Positions 51,967 to 59,597 of a stretch of 64,000 nt of DNA are shown in pieces. The translations under genes and the position numbers were made by a program. The DNA is from an uncultured Blautia sp. (GTDB lineage: Bacteria > Bacillota > Clostridia > Lachnospirales > Lachnospiraceae), in contig NZ_CAKRNY010000013.1 of NCBI RefSeq assembly GCF_934371575.1, forward strand, positions 1-64,000. The letters are read 5' to 3'. Position 1 is the first letter of the stretch; every line of letters begins with the position of its first letter. The notes below the pieces were generated by a model. The model searched no databases, was not told the DNA's origin, and saw only the letters and a program-made list of their open reading frames with translations.

Positions 51967-53328
51967 TTACTGGATGTCATTCTCGTTAAAAGAGTCTCCG
52001 CAGTTTGGACAGAATTTCGGCGGATTGGTAGGGTCTTCCGGTTCCCAGCCGCATTTGTCGCAGCGATAGCGCGGTTTCATGGCAGGTCTTGGTGATCCGC
52101 AGTTACTGCAGAATTTGCCGGTGTTTACGGCGCCGCAGGAACAGGTCCAGCCTGCATCTGCTGCAGGAGCCTGAGGCTTTTTGGAACCGCATTCCGGGCA
52201 GAAATTTCCGGAAACCAGAGCACCACAGGAGCATTTCCATTGATCTGCGGAAGCCGGAGCTGCTGCCGGCTGTGCCATCGGCTGAGGCTGATTCGGCATC
52301 TGAGGAGCCTGTGCTGCCTGCTGCTGGCCCATAGCGTAAAGATTCTGCGCGTTCAGGCCGCCAGCCATATTTGCCATGTTCATTCCCATGAAGCCGGTCA
52401 TAGCGCCGCCTGCATTGCCTGCTGCTGTTTTCATAGCGTCAGCCTGTGCACCTGCAAGTGTGGCAGCTGCCATGGCAGGATTGCGAAGCATAGCCATACG
52501 CTGAGCTTCTTTGATCATCTGTGCGTCTTCCTCTGGAAGAGTGATCGGATTCATGGCTACAGATACGATCACAAGACCACGAAGCTGGCTCCACTTCTGG
52601 GTAAGTGCCTGGTTCATGGCATCGCAAAGCTCCATTGCATGAGCCGGAAGTGCGCTTGGACGGATTCCCTGCTGGGAAATGCTTGCAAACGCCGGCTGGA
52701 GAGCAGAAACAAACTCTGTTTTCAGCTGACCTTCAATCTGATTTCTGTCATACTGCTGTTCAAAGTTTCCGCAGACATTTGCATAGAAAAGAAGGGGATC
52801 GGCGATTCTGTAAGAATAAACACCGCTGCAGCGTACGGAAACATCAATGTCCAGACCGATATTCTGGTCTACTACACGGAACGGAATCGGGTTAGGAGTA
52901 CCAAATTTATTATCAATCAGCTCTTTGGTATTGAAGTAGTAAACACGCTGGTCTTTGCCCGTGTCTCCACCGAAGGTGAAGCGTTTGCCAATAGTCTGGA
53001 ATGTCTTTGAAATGGCATCACCCAGATTTCCGGAAAAAATACTTGGCTCAGTGGATGCATCATATGTATATTCGCCAGGCTCTGCACAGATATCTACGAT
53101 CTTTCCCTGTTCTACGATCATCATACACTGTCCGTCTGCAACTGCAATTCCGGACCCGCTTGTGATAATATTGTCACTTCCTTTTGTGTTGGAGGAGCGT
53201 TTGGAGGTTCGTTTCTGACCCTTTACTGCCAGAACGTCATTGTCGATAGATTCGCAGTAAAAAAATTCTTTCCACTGGTCTGCAAGTGTACCACCTACGG
53301 CTCCAAGGCCTGCTTTAATAAGTCCCAT
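51967..53328 (-). CDS. SPFH-domain protein with C-terminal zinc ribbons (YdjI-like)
   Basis: This 453-residue protein has a virion-core/YdjI-type SPFH region (MGLIKAGLGAVGGTLADQW onward to about residue 320), an Ala/Met/Gln/Pro-rich linker and three tandem zinc ribbons (CSCGALVSGNFCPECG, CSCGAVNTGKFCSNCG, CDKCGWEPEDPTNPPKFCPNCG). The start at 53328 follows AGGAG at good spacing; a 50-codon upstream extension has no ribosome-binding site. It probably scaffolds a membrane complex with the next two proteins. The pspA homologue that goes with these genes in Bacillus is absent here. Confidence 0.88.
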   Translation of the reverse strand: MGLIKAGLGAVGGTLADQWKEFFYCESIDNDVLAVKGQKRTSKRSSNTKGSDNIITSGSGIAVADGQCMMIVEQGKIVDICAEPGEYTYDASTEPSIFSGNLGDAISKTFQTIGKRFTFGGDTGKDQRVYYFNTKELIDNKFGTPNPIPFRVVDQNIGLDIDVSVRCSGVYSYRIADPLLFYANVCGNFEQQYDRNQIEGQLKTEFVSALQPAFASISQQGIRPSALPAHAMELCDAMNQALTQKWSQLRGLVIVSVAMNPITLPEEDAQMIKEAQRMAMLRNPAMAAATLAGAQADAMKTAAGNAGGAMTGFMGMNMANMAGGLNAQNLYAMGQQQAAQAPQMPNQPQPMAQPAAAPASADQWKCSCGALVSGNFCPECGSKKPQAPAADAGWTCSCGAVNTGKFCSNCGSPRPAMKPRYRCDKCGWEPEDPTNPPKFCPNCGDSFNENDIQ

Positions 53329-53508
53329 AATAAAAACTCCTTTCTTTAAAAACGTCCCAAGGTCGTATAAATATTTTCTTATCTGAATTTTACATGATTT
53401 TGTCTGAAAAAACAAGCAACATGTGAAAAAAGACAGGTTTTCGTGATAATAAGTACAAAAAATCCGCAGTATTTTCATAAAGTACTGCGGATTTCTGGCA
53501 TCATTGGG

Positions 53509-54891
53509 TTATTCTTCTGAGTCATCCGAACCTTCCAGTGACTGGTAATATCCGGAAGAGGTGATGGAATCATGATCTTCTACATAATTTCCATCGGAAT
53601 CCATCATATTTCCATCGGAATCAAAGGAAACGTCCATAAGATCTGTCTTAGTAGATGGCGTTACATTCATAGACATGATCTCGTCGTATTTGGTCTGGAG
53701 GTTTTCAAGAGAAAATTCATCTCCAATAGATTCCCGTACGCTGTGCGCGGAAGCAAGGGTATCTGTATAATCGGAAAGCTTATATGGCGCATATTCCTGG
53801 TTATCATAGCTGTAGTGCATTACCAGAGGGGTAAGTGATGCGCTCTGAATCTCAATGCTGGTCTGGTCCCCATCTACGGTCTTCTGAATGGTAAAAGAAG
53901 CCATTCCTCCGAGAAGCTGTTTCAGTGTTTCCTGACCGGTAACAAAATTGCCAAGAGAATAGTAAATCAGCATATTGTGACCGGAATCATCTGTAAGATA
54001 TCCATACGGCTGAAGCACATTGGGATTGGTGCCAATCACAACATCAACACCCTGTTCCATAAGGAAGTTTGCCCATTCCTTCTCATACTCGGTAGGCATG
54101 GGTTCTTCGGTTTTTCCCCAGTTTGCACAGAAAACAGTGCAGTCGGCAGATGCTTTCGCCTGTTTGATGGCGGCGGCAACAGCTGTGGTATTGAAGGTGT
54201 CCACCATAGAGCCTGCGGACTGGTCTTCATATACAGGGAAGGTGTAGTTAAGGATGGCAATCCGGATTCCGTTGGCATCTATGATCTTCGGAGCATCTGT
54301 ACCGGACTGGTCTTCGTGGATTCCTGCCAGGGTAACGTCCGGATGGCTGGTTTTCCAGTAATTCAGGGTTTCTGTGATCATGGAGGTGCCATTGCCATCA
54401 ATAAGTGAGGTGGCAGATGTGATCACATTAAATCCTGCGTTTACAAGGGCATCCCCGATCTCTGTGGGAGTAGCGTAAGGTGCAGTTCCGCTGACCGCGT
54501 CATGGTCGGCGGTAAACGGCGTCTCCTGATTGACAATCGCAACATCCGCTGCCTGGATATCAGATTTCAGATTGGTGTAAACGCTGTCATAATTCCAGGT
54601 ACTGTTATCTGACTGCCCGGAAGAAAGGAGACTTGGCTGAACCAGATTGTCTCCGACTGCAACTACAGTGGCAGTGGTGACTTCCGGAGCTGCGACAGCA
54701 GCTTCTTCCTCCTTCTGTTTCTGTGCTTCGGCGGCTTTTTTCGCCTGGGCAGCAGGCTGACGGATCATGGAGTAGTCCATCTGGTTAAAAACCAGACACA
54801 GAACTATCAGGACTGCAATGGAAACCAGAAAACTGGTTCTGGAATTTAGTCGTTCTTTGTAATTTAATGGAAGATTCTCTCTTTTTTTCAT
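53509..54891 (-). CDS. CapA-like (PGA_cap) membrane protein lacking the usual active-site histidines
   Basis: This 460-residue protein has a membrane anchor (residues about 20-40), an Ala/Glu/Lys linker and a calcineurin-like PGA_cap domain. The framework is recognisable (AVGDNLV, VAIVNQETPF, VVIGTNPNVLQPYGYL, YSLGNF). The histidines usual in the family are replaced: NLV-QPS where an NxIH segment is normal, TSATSLIDGNG for THATNHxxDKG, CANWGKTEE for MHWGxEY, and GTNPNVLQP for GTHPHVLQP. The C-terminus has two short SDGN repeats. It is probably a catalytically dead relative with a structural or regulatory role. Confidence 0.85.
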   Translation of the reverse strand: MKKRENLPLNYKERLNSRTSFLVSIAVLIVLCLVFNQMDYSMIRQPAAQAKKAAEAQKQKEEEAAVAAPEVTTATVVAVGDNLVQPSLLSSGQSDNSTWNYDSVYTNLKSDIQAADVAIVNQETPFTADHDAVSGTAPYATPTEIGDALVNAGFNVITSATSLIDGNGTSMITETLNYWKTSHPDVTLAGIHEDQSGTDAPKIIDANGIRIAILNYTFPVYEDQSAGSMVDTFNTTAVAAAIKQAKASADCTVFCANWGKTEEPMPTEYEKEWANFLMEQGVDVVIGTNPNVLQPYGYLTDDSGHNMLIYYSLGNFVTGQETLKQLLGGMASFTIQKTVDGDQTSIEIQSASLTPLVMHYSYDNQEYAPYKLSDYTDTLASAHSVRESIGDEFSLENLQTKYDEIMSMNVTPSTKTDLMDVSFDSDGNMMDSDGNYVEDHDSITSSGYYQSLEGSDDSEE

Positions 54892-55011
54892 GATTTAATT
54901 CCCTTTTCATAGATGTAGGAAAGCTAAAAACAGTATATTTCGGACCATGGCGGAGCCAAAACATAATCTTGGTTTATTATAGCAAATTATTGCAGGCAAA
55001 GAAAGAAGTTA

Positions 55012-56874
55012 TTACATAAATTTTACATTTTCGTTCATGTATTTTCGAAGAACCGGAAACTGTACGGGACCGATGGTAAGAATCTGCTGGTGAAAAGCAT
55101 TCAAGTCAAATTTTTCTCCGAGAAGAATCTGTTGTTCTTCCTTTAGATCAAGAAAATTCAGATAACCTGCATAATATTTCAGATAGTTGGCTGGTGTTTC
55201 TGTGATATAACGGTAGATTTCAGCTGTAACGTGGGCATCGCGGATCCCAAAACGATTCAGAAAACGGGCTGCCTGTGCAGAAGTCCAACTTTGGTAGTGA
55301 ATTCCTATGTCCAGAAGGGAGTAGATGCACAGGTTGATGCTGCGGTTCAGCCAGGAAAGGCGTGTGTAGGCAGCTGCCTCTTCTGCGGATAATGGGGCGG
55401 CTGAGTTCCCTGCAGTTCTTCCGGAGAGATATTTTGCCGCGTACTGGTATGCAAGGCTTTCTGCGTAAGTGGCCCAGCCTTCCACATAACCGCTGCAGTC
55501 GATCAGATAGCGGATGTGTGAAGGCTTTTGCCGTCCGAAATAAACAGTCTGATAAAGATGGCCGGGAAAACCTTCGTGTGCAAGAGTGGTAAACAGTTCC
55601 AGGTTGGAAATGTTACGTCCCTGATTGATGTAGATCACATTTGGCGTACCAGTGTCCATTGGAGGTGTCAGGTAAAATGCGGGGCTTAGAAAATCCTCCA
55701 TAGATTTATGTACAGTCCGAAGCTCAAAGCTTACAGAATCAGTGAATGGAAAATCCTGCTGAATATCTGCTTCCAGAGTAGTCAGAATCTGCTTGGGCTC
55801 CATATCTGGCAAATCGGTTTTCGCTTCCAGAAAGGAGAGAAGCTGCGGATATTTATTTAAAAGCTGTGAAAGCTCCCGGGAGTCTGCCAAAAGCTGCTGG
55901 GCAAGGCGGTCTTCCAGCTTTTCCACAGGCATGTAGATTCCAACCTGGCTTTGAAGAAGATACTGATAATATTCTTTTCCGCCGGAAAAACGGGCAAGAC
56001 CGCCAGTGTTTTTTCCTGTTCCCCGAAGCTGTTCCAGACCTTCCATCAGCTTCTGATAAGCCGGAAAAATCTTTTCCCGGAGAATCTGTTTGTGGGAAAT
56101 GAGAAGCTGTGTCTGATCCTGGGCGGAGAGTCTGCCGTAATCCTTCAGTTTCCGGGAGAAAATTTCCTGCATGTAATTGGAATCCGGATTCTGAAGAAAA
56201 GCGCGGCATTGAGCCAGAATGCGGTCAAGGGTTTCGTCGCACATGAAAAAGCCGGCATCTGATTTTGCCTGCTCGAATGTGAGAATACTCTGGAAGTAGC
56301 GTTCTGTACTGCACAGAAGATTCAGATAATCGGTAATATCCTGATTGTCATAGAATGTGTACTCTGCAAGAAGTACAGGAAGCTGGGCCTGTATGCCAAG
56401 GCTGGGACCGAGTGGTTCTTCCAGCAGATAATGATTTCCGAGAGATGCTTCGGTGTGATAGTAAAGAAGCAGCTGATCCAGGGTCAGACGGTTGACTGTG
56501 GAAAGTTCGGAGGTGGAAAAAGTTTTCAGAGTTTTCTCATAGTCCTGACACTGGGCAATTGTTTTTTGGTTATTTACAGGAATGGTGCCCAGAGTGGCAT
56601 GGGAACGGGAAATTCCCTGCTTTTCCGGGTAAGCCAGAGAATAGTGGAGGTTCAGGGCGTTTCCGGAGACTTCTTTTTCAAATATAGACTCCGCAAAGGC
56701 TTCAAATCGTGCATTTTCCGAAAAAAAGGGGCTGAAAAACCAGAAAACAGAAAAGGCTGTGAGCAGAATAACAGCCAGTATAAGGATTATTTTTCGGATT
56801 TTTTTCAGGTTGGATGTTGAAATACAGGTGCGGTTATGGGGGTGAAAGGCCTGAATGTTGGGGAGATTTGACAT
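55012..56874 (-). CDS. Membrane-anchored DUF885-family peptidase-like protein
   Basis: This 620-residue protein has an N-terminal membrane helix (residues about 28-47) and a DUF885 domain with the zinc-type motif LAHEGFPGHLYQ (HExxxxH-like) near residue 435. DUF885 members are often annotated as metallo-carboxypeptidases related to M32. GGAGGG precedes the ATG. It is the last of a run of minus-strand genes. Confidence 0.8.
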   Translation of the reverse strand: MSNLPNIQAFHPHNRTCISTSNLKKIRKIILILAVILLTAFSVFWFFSPFFSENARFEAFAESIFEKEVSGNALNLHYSLAYPEKQGISRSHATLGTIPVNNQKTIAQCQDYEKTLKTFSTSELSTVNRLTLDQLLLYYHTEASLGNHYLLEEPLGPSLGIQAQLPVLLAEYTFYDNQDITDYLNLLCSTERYFQSILTFEQAKSDAGFFMCDETLDRILAQCRAFLQNPDSNYMQEIFSRKLKDYGRLSAQDQTQLLISHKQILREKIFPAYQKLMEGLEQLRGTGKNTGGLARFSGGKEYYQYLLQSQVGIYMPVEKLEDRLAQQLLADSRELSQLLNKYPQLLSFLEAKTDLPDMEPKQILTTLEADIQQDFPFTDSVSFELRTVHKSMEDFLSPAFYLTPPMDTGTPNVIYINQGRNISNLELFTTLAHEGFPGHLYQTVYFGRQKPSHIRYLIDCSGYVEGWATYAESLAYQYAAKYLSGRTAGNSAAPLSAEEAAAYTRLSWLNRSINLCIYSLLDIGIHYQSWTSAQAARFLNRFGIRDAHVTAEIYRYITETPANYLKYYAGYLNFLDLKEEQQILLGEKFDLNAFHQQILTIGPVQFPVLRKYMNENVKFM

Positions 56875-57075
56875 AGGGAAACCCTCCGGAGCCTGGGGAT
56901 TTCTACTATATTATTGAGATTTTCGGTTAAGTATGCAAGATATTTGGTCCCATGGCTTTGTAAGTATGAGGAATATGTGTACAGGACTGGCATGAACTAC
57001 AAAAAAAGCCTGGAATGAAGAAAAAAGTTGTGTGATTTTACGGAAAATAACAGACTTTTGTTCGGATGTGGAAAA

Positions 57076-57104
57076 TTGACGGAGAAAGTCTGGTGTGATA
57101 TTAT
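57076..57104 (+). promoter_or_regulatory. Promoter of the NlpC/P60 gene
   Basis: TTGACG (57076-57081), 17 bp, TATTAT (57099-57104). The rest of the 56875-57196 gap shows nothing else I can support. Confidence 0.6.
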
Positions 57105-57196
57105 ACGTGAATGTTACATATATTTAATAAAAATGTAACAAATGAAGCGGGGAAGATTTCCGCGTAATAACAGGAAGAAATTTGAGAGGTGTATAA

Positions 57197-57733
57197 ATGT
57201 TTGAAAATAAAGTAAAAAAACTGGTTTGTGGTGCGCTTATGTGTATAACTGTCTGTGCCCAGATGGCTTTTCCACAGAATGCTTTTGCGGCAACCGAAAA
57301 AGCGGTGGAAAAAGCGGGAGAGGCGTTTGTGGCAGAGATGGAAGATGCAGAAGCAGAAACAGATGTGATCTCTGAGGAAGAGCTTCGCCAGCAGATTGTG
57401 GATTTCGCATTACAGTTTGAGGGAAATCCTTATGTTTACGGTGGAACAAGCCTGACAAACGGGGCAGACTGTTCCGGCTTCGTGATGTCTGTATTTGCAC
57501 AGTTTGGATATTCTCTGCCAAGAGTGGCAGCGGATCAGTATTATCAGTCTATTCAGAAGTCTGTGGCGGATCTGGAACCGGGAGATCTGGTATTCTATGG
57601 AAGTGGAATCAGTCATGTGGCGCTTTATATTGGCGATGGACAGATTATTCATGCCAGTACATCCGCTTCCGGGATCAAGGTTTCTGCATATGATTATGAA
57701 GCTCCGGTTGGAGTGGGGACTTATGTTGGATAG
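57197..57733 (+). CDS. Secreted NlpC/P60-family cell-wall hydrolase
   Basis: This 178-residue protein has a signal peptide (cleaved probably after QNAFA), an acidic linker and a C40 peptidase domain with the catalytic Cys (NGADCSGFVMSVF) and His (ISHVALYIGDG), plus IIHAST. It would cut peptidoglycan stem peptides. No SH3 or choline-binding module is present, so it is a minimal enzyme. GAGAGGTG precedes the ATG. Confidence 0.92.
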   Translation: MFENKVKKLVCGALMCITVCAQMAFPQNAFAATEKAVEKAGEAFVAEMEDAEAETDVISEEELRQQIVDFALQFEGNPYVYGGTSLTNGADCSGFVMSVFAQFGYSLPRVAADQYYQSIQKSVADLEPGDLVFYGSGISHVALYIGDGQIIHASTSASGIKVSAYDYEAPVGVGTYVG

Positions 57734-57849
57734 TGAACGAACAAAATTGATTTGTGTGTATTTTGTAGGGTATTGTAAAGACGATATTTTTCAAGAGTAA
57801 ATGTCGAAAAATGTTGAAATTAGCAGATTGCACAAAGCGTTTATGAAAA

Positions 57850-57969
57850 TGTGGATAGGTGAATTAGTGTAGAGAAAGTTATCCACTTCTCCAAAAACGA
57901 AAAAACGTTGAAAAATCAAGTTATGCACAAAGTTATCCACATTATCCACATGGAAAAGCATGTGGATGA
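57850..57969. repeat. Cluster of six DnaA boxes
   Basis: Exact TTATCCACA at 57933-57941 and 57942-57950, TTATGCACA at 57921-57929, TTATCCACT at 57879-57887, and inverted near-matches at 57850-57858 (TGTGGATAG) and 57961-57969 (TGTGGATGA). The next ~300 bp is very AT-rich. No dnaA or dnaN gene is nearby, so it may be an origin-like or DnaA-titrating site. Confidence 0.65.
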
Positions 57970-58054
57970 GTTGATTTACATAATGGGAATCGAAACAAAT
58001 GTTTTGGTTATTGTTATGAAAATGTAAAATTCGACAGAAATTGGCAAAAAGGTA

Positions 58055-58084
58055 TTGACTTTTACAAAATCAAAATATTATAGA
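58055..58084 (+). promoter_or_regulatory. Promoter-like pair without a downstream gene
   Basis: TTGACT (58055-58060) and TATAGA (58079-58084) with 18-bp spacing point toward a stretch (58090-58260) with no reading frame. A small RNA is possible, but the T-rich sequence there may simply be by chance. Confidence 0.3.
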
Positions 58085-58261
58085 ATATTCACAGAAAAAA
58101 TTACAATTTAGGAATTGGATGGAAAATTATCTGATAATTCAAAAGCTTTAAATAGACTGGCCGTTGGGTGGTTACAATAATAGAAACAGAGAGTACAAGA
58201 GTTGCTAAAATAGTTTTTTATTCATATTCTTCTATAATAAAGTGAATTTTCAGTGTAAAAA

Positions 58262-58285
58262 AGGGACTGTCTTTTGACAGTCCCT
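58262..58285 (-). terminator. Terminator of the secreted-protein gene
   Basis: AGGGACTGTC pairs with GACAGTCCCT around TTTT; on the minus strand a T run follows. Confidence 0.85.
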
Positions 58286-58295
58286 AGAGTCTGTA

Positions 58296-59063
58296 TTACC
58301 ATAACATAAACTGGAAATCGGAATAAAGTGGAGTTGGCTGTCCTTCGTAATAGTAGTGGTAGTCAGAACCAGGTGCTTTGTAATATTGTGGCTTTTTCGT
58401 TGTATGGTAGGTAACAGTGATTGCAGTAGCGTTTTTTAGAGAAGCCTTCTGTCCGTTTTTAATCTTTTGGGTGAAAGCTTTGTTACCCTTTCTATAAGCA
58501 ATTTCGATAAAATCTATTTTGTAATTTTTAGCAGCAGTAACTTTTATCTGTGTTTTTCCAGAGCGGGAAACTTTGGCACCATACTGCCAGTAACCTTTGA
58601 TTGCAGAAGCATAATTTTTGGAGCCGACCTTAAAGGATTTAAAAACTACGGGATGCTGCTTGAAGGTTACCTTGCAGGATAACTTATAGCTTTTACCATT
58701 TTGGTTAACCACAAAGCTGAAAGTGGATTTTTCTCCGGCCTTAACCTTGTGATTTTTCATGTAGAACTTATTGCTTGCACTAATCTGGATGGCATTTAAT
58801 CCCTGGCGAGTGTAAGCTGTGTAGTATTTGTTGGATGATTTTACGTTGGTGATAGTTGCTGTGGATGAAAGATTTTTGATGTAAATATAGCCATTTACAG
58901 ATGTCTGATTTACGTTTTTGACAGGGGTTAATTTTTCAAAATAAAGGGTCTGAGTTTTGGGACAAGCAGGTGCTTTGGCAGCTGCATTTGCCAATAATGG
59001 GGTGACGGCGACTAACAGCAGGCATGTAAGAAAGCCGCAAAGTGTCTTTTTCATTTTCTTCAT
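58296..59063 (-). CDS. Secreted protein of unknown function
   Basis: This 255-residue protein has a signal peptide (cleaved probably after LANA) and a basic, Lys/Tyr/Ser-rich mature part that looks like beta-sandwich material, ending in a Tyr/Pro-rich tail. GGAGG lies 8 bases before the ATG. No family recognised. It has its own promoter and terminator, so it is a single-gene unit. Confidence 0.75.
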   Translation of the reverse strand: MKKMKKTLCGFLTCLLLVAVTPLLANAAAKAPACPKTQTLYFEKLTPVKNVNQTSVNGYIYIKNLSSTATITNVKSSNKYYTAYTRQGLNAIQISASNKFYMKNHKVKAGEKSTFSFVVNQNGKSYKLSCKVTFKQHPVVFKSFKVGSKNYASAIKGYWQYGAKVSRSGKTQIKVTAAKNYKIDFIEIAYRKGNKAFTQKIKNGQKASLKNATAITVTYHTTKKPQYYKAPGSDYHYYYEGQPTPLYSDFQFMLW

Positions 59064-59145
59064 TTCATTTTCCTCCCTACATTTTTGTTTAATGGTTGTA
59101 AATTTTCTTCTCCTTTCTGATGAATTTTAACGTATATTTTTTATT

Positions 59146-59174
59146 ATTGTATCGCTAATAATCGGTATAGTCAA
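59146..59174 (-). promoter_or_regulatory. Promoter of the secreted-protein gene
   Basis: On the minus strand TTGACT (59174-59169), 17 bp, TACAAT (59151-59146). Confidence 0.65.
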
Positions 59175-59256
59175 TCCTATCAAAACAATGTACACTGAAT
59201 GATGTGCTTACGTTTCGAGAAGGTGAGTGAAAATATTTTACTGGCTTTTAGAGCAC

Positions 59257-59302
59257 AAAAAAACACCGTCCCCGCGGCAATCGCTTTGTCCGCAAAAACA
59301 GT
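59257..59302 (-). terminator. Terminator of the tRNA-Lys gene
   Basis: On the minus strand CACTGTTTTTGCGG pairs with CCGCGGGGACGGTG, including several G-U pairs, followed by seven T. Confidence 0.8.
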
Positions 59303-59310
59303 GCTTTCAG

Positions 59311-59383
59311 TGCGCCTTCAGGGGTTCGAACCCTGGACACCCTGATTAAGAGTCAGGTGCTCTACCAACTGAGCTAAAGGCGC
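59311..59383 (-). tRNA. tRNA-Lys (anticodon CTT)
   Basis: The full cloverleaf is present: acceptor GCGCCTT/AAGGCGC, D-arm with AGCTCAGTTGGTAGAGC, anticodon stem CCTGA/TCAGG with loop CTCTTAA, and T-arm CAGGGTTCGAACCCTG. The CCA end is not encoded. Confidence 0.97.
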
Positions 59384-59426
59384 ATCTCTTATTTCGCTGA
59401 GTTGTTATTTCCTCAACGCAAGATGT

Positions 59427-59456
59427 ATTATATATCAGGTGTGCACCAAAAGTCAA
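59427..59456 (-). promoter_or_regulatory. Promoter of the tRNA-Lys gene
   Basis: On the minus strand TTGACT (59456-59451), 18 bp, TATAAT (59432-59427). Confidence 0.7.
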
Positions 59457-59526
59457 TAGGAATTTTATAATTTTTTTAAATTTTTTCGAAAACTTTTACG
59501 ATTGCTATTTTGTGGGTTAGGAGGGG

Positions 59527-59586
59527 GATTGGTTTCCCTATACTTTCTTGGCAACAATAAGGTATAGGGATAACGACCAACCAATC
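59527..59586. repeat. Long inverted repeat after the SNF2 gene
   Basis: GATTGGTT (59527-59534) pairs with AACCAATC (59579-59586), and CCCTATAC (59536-59543) with GTATAGGG (59562-59569). It has no T run on either side, so it is not a standard terminator; it may protect the mRNA 3' end. Confidence 0.6.
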
Positions 59587-59597
59587 TCCTTTCTTTC

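Noticed and set aside
57850..57969. Calling this the chromosomal oriC
   Set aside because: No dnaA, dnaN or rpmH nearby; without skew data an origin call is unsupported.
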